Shown piece by piece: positions 62,191 to 64,000 of a stretch of 64,000 nucleotides of DNA. This stretch comes from Paracentrotus lividus. Lineage: Eukaryota > Echinodermata > Echinoidea > Camarodonta > Echinidae. The stretch spans positions 2,334,801 to 2,398,800 of the forward strand of contig CALNVZ010003435.1 in the NCBI GenBank assembly GCA_940671915.1, in the 5' to 3' direction. The notes below the pieces were generated by a model. The model was not told where the DNA came from and searched no databases. It was given only the letters and a program-made list of their open reading frames with translations. Made by a program: the position numbers and the translations under genes. Position 1 is the first letter of the stretch, and every line of letters starts with the position of its first letter.

Positions 62191-64000
62191 AAATTGGAAT
62201 TTCATTTCATTTTGTACAATCTGTATGGTAGGGGTCCTAAAGCTACTCGGGTCTTAAAACTATGCACGGAAAAGTAAGTGCTAAAGTGAATGGAGCAAAA
62301 AATATGCATACACATAGTACATGCGATGCGATAACAAAATGATGTTTCATTCTAAAATTCAAGATTCCTTCTTTTACGGCTAAAAATAGAAGCAAGATGC
62401 TAAAAAGATACAAATTATTGAACTAAGGTAATAATTTCATAATATATCATGAAAATTTGGAAGAAAACACATAATTAAAAGTGTTAAAATCAAACTTCAA
62501 AGTGAGTGCGTAGACTCAAGACCCGCTCTGCTCGAATGGCAACTAAGAAGAGAGTTTTGATCCCACCGCGATATTCGTAATTACTGTAAGTTTTATGCCA
62601 TGTTTTTTGCACCAAAATAATCCTCAGAAAATTTAGCAACAGAGGGTATAAAAATAGTAGTGAAAAATAGTGAGTTCTGTGACTTACAAGACGTGAGAAG
62701 CTTTTGGTCCCCCATCATACTGCTTCCAGTACCATGCATCCCTGGCTTTCCAGGCTGTAATTTAAATTTGATATTACCTTTACATGTAGCTGTGCTCTGA
62801 ATTCTAATTCAGAGTGGGATTCCCCTAAGAAACAATATATACAACAGTAGCAGACGCAGCCTGACGTCACACCAAAAAAAGTATCAGGCCCATGCGTAAA
62901 CGTAATAGAGCCTCTATTGTCTCTAGACAATTGGCCCCGAGAAATGCATTCAATTCGGATATCTTTGATCCGCACCTGTACAATGTAAACAATGATCTGT
63001 AAATATTTCAGGTATAATTACCAATCAAACAGAAGAATAGGAGAAAGGATTCGAGAAGAAGAACATGTAGCTGTAAGAATTTGCAGACTAATTGCTCATT
63101 AATACAGCTTTTAGACAATACCCAAGTTATTATGGTAGCCTCAATGGTTCTGATAAAATCAAGAAATACTTTAGATTAAAGGCACAAAATGTATAGTACC
63201 ACCTGTTTTTGGCGGAGAGTTCATGACACATGACCTTATCTATTCATTGAACGTCTGGCACATGTTTAATGTTTACCTCTAGGCTTATATGTAACAAATT
63301 TTTGGTAATTGCTTGGAAAGAAGGAAGTTGTTCATTCAGCAAGATTTCCAAATTATTGCAAGAATATGCTGTACCATGGTAATGGCAGTTAGCGGCTCTT
63401 AAATAATGTTATTATGCATGTTCTCACTAAAGCAAATGTGTATTGATTCTACAATTATCTTGTGTATTCAGAGTACCTGGTAATTGTCATTGTAAATGAG
63501 AATTTTCAAAAGCAATAAATACTCCTGTAAATTTGTAGTAAAAAAAACTCAATATTTGGGTTTAAATGATAATTAATTTTTTTTTTTAAATTTTATTTAA
63601 AAATGGTATGTCACATTGGTGCTCAGCAGCAAAATTTTTCTGGTGATTTAAACTCCTGAAAATTCGTAGTTAAAAAGACTCAATGGTCTTACCGGTATAT
63701 GAAAATTATAGTCTGTTTGTATTTATGTTAATAATGGCTCAGAAAAAGTGTGCACTTGAGGACAAAGAACAGTTCTGAAACGACCCAGCACGTGATCAGG
63801 ATGAGTCGTAGCGTTTACTAGTAAGATATTAAAAATGTTGATCCTATCCATACAATCAATAACATATATGAAATTTTATTGAAATAAATCACAACTTTGG
63901 ATACATGTAGCAAATATTGCCAGGCTGTAGGACCAACCCCGAGTGTTCATGTTTATAGTTCATTGCTAATGGGATAGCACTTGTTTTTATGTATTCATCT
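62191..64000. other. no gene recognised
   Basis: AT-rich DNA. An 86-codon minus-strand ORF at 62975-62715 has no domain and overlaps non-coding-like sequence. Nothing else can be supported. Confidence 0.45.

Overview
The window is animal nuclear DNA, most likely from an echinoderm and probably a sea urchin. It is AT-rich, carries one large intron-split gene with GT-AG introns, and is full of short inverted-repeat transposons, a DIRS-type retroelement and non-LTR (LINE) remnants. The palindromic words TAGGCCTA and ACATGT recur throughout the non-coding DNA; I associate that habit with sea urchin genomes, but the species call is inference.

The one gene I can build completely is on the + strand, in 11 coding exons from 16783 to 45130. 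It encodes about 1187 residues, and every exon junction keeps the reading frame. The product is the invertebrate counterpart of ANKRD11/ANKRD12: a basic N-terminus with a PLSER..LALLMQMTA motif, about 3.5 ankyrin repeats, a long low-complexity Ser/Lys/Glu/Asp-rich middle in one 2.2 kb exon, and a highly conserved C-terminal region. Introns 1 (12.4 kb) and 2 (8.4 kb) hold most of the mobile DNA. The last coding segment and stop codon lie in the first unit of a 109-bp tandem triplication that continues into the 3' UTR.

Layout. 1-16.6 kb: intergenic DNA with several MITE-like elements, including a 779-bp element with a 15-bp TIR and TTAG duplications, a TTAA-flanked piggyBac-like element, and a perfect 65-bp palindrome. 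16.6-45.1 kb: the ANKRD11/12-like gene. Its intron 1 contains a 5'-truncated LINE (about 19.74-27.34 kb) split by a roughly 6.2-kb decayed DIRS element (about 20.9-27.15 kb) that keeps inverted terminal repeats and an internal complementary region. Intron 2 contains a 590-bp foldback and other MITEs. 45.1-48.6 kb: the probable long 3' UTR. 48.6-55.5 kb: minisatellite, nested MITEs, a minus-strand terminal-exon-like coding remnant at 51.0-51.4 kb broken by two compensating frameshifts, a 540-bp polypyrimidine tract, and a poly(A) run. 55.6-57.5 kb: a TA-flanked long-TIR DNA transposon. 57.9-61.6 kb: broken coding remnants, first a Cys/His-rich segment resembling the N-terminal zinc-binding part of RAG1, then exon-like pieces of uncertain identity. 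61.6-64 kb: a second, inverted copy of the piggyBac-like MITE, then featureless DNA.

All calls come from reading the sequence; no similarity search, RNA data or repeat library was available. Fifteen unknown bases at 32514-32528 mark an assembly gap beside a poly(T) run.
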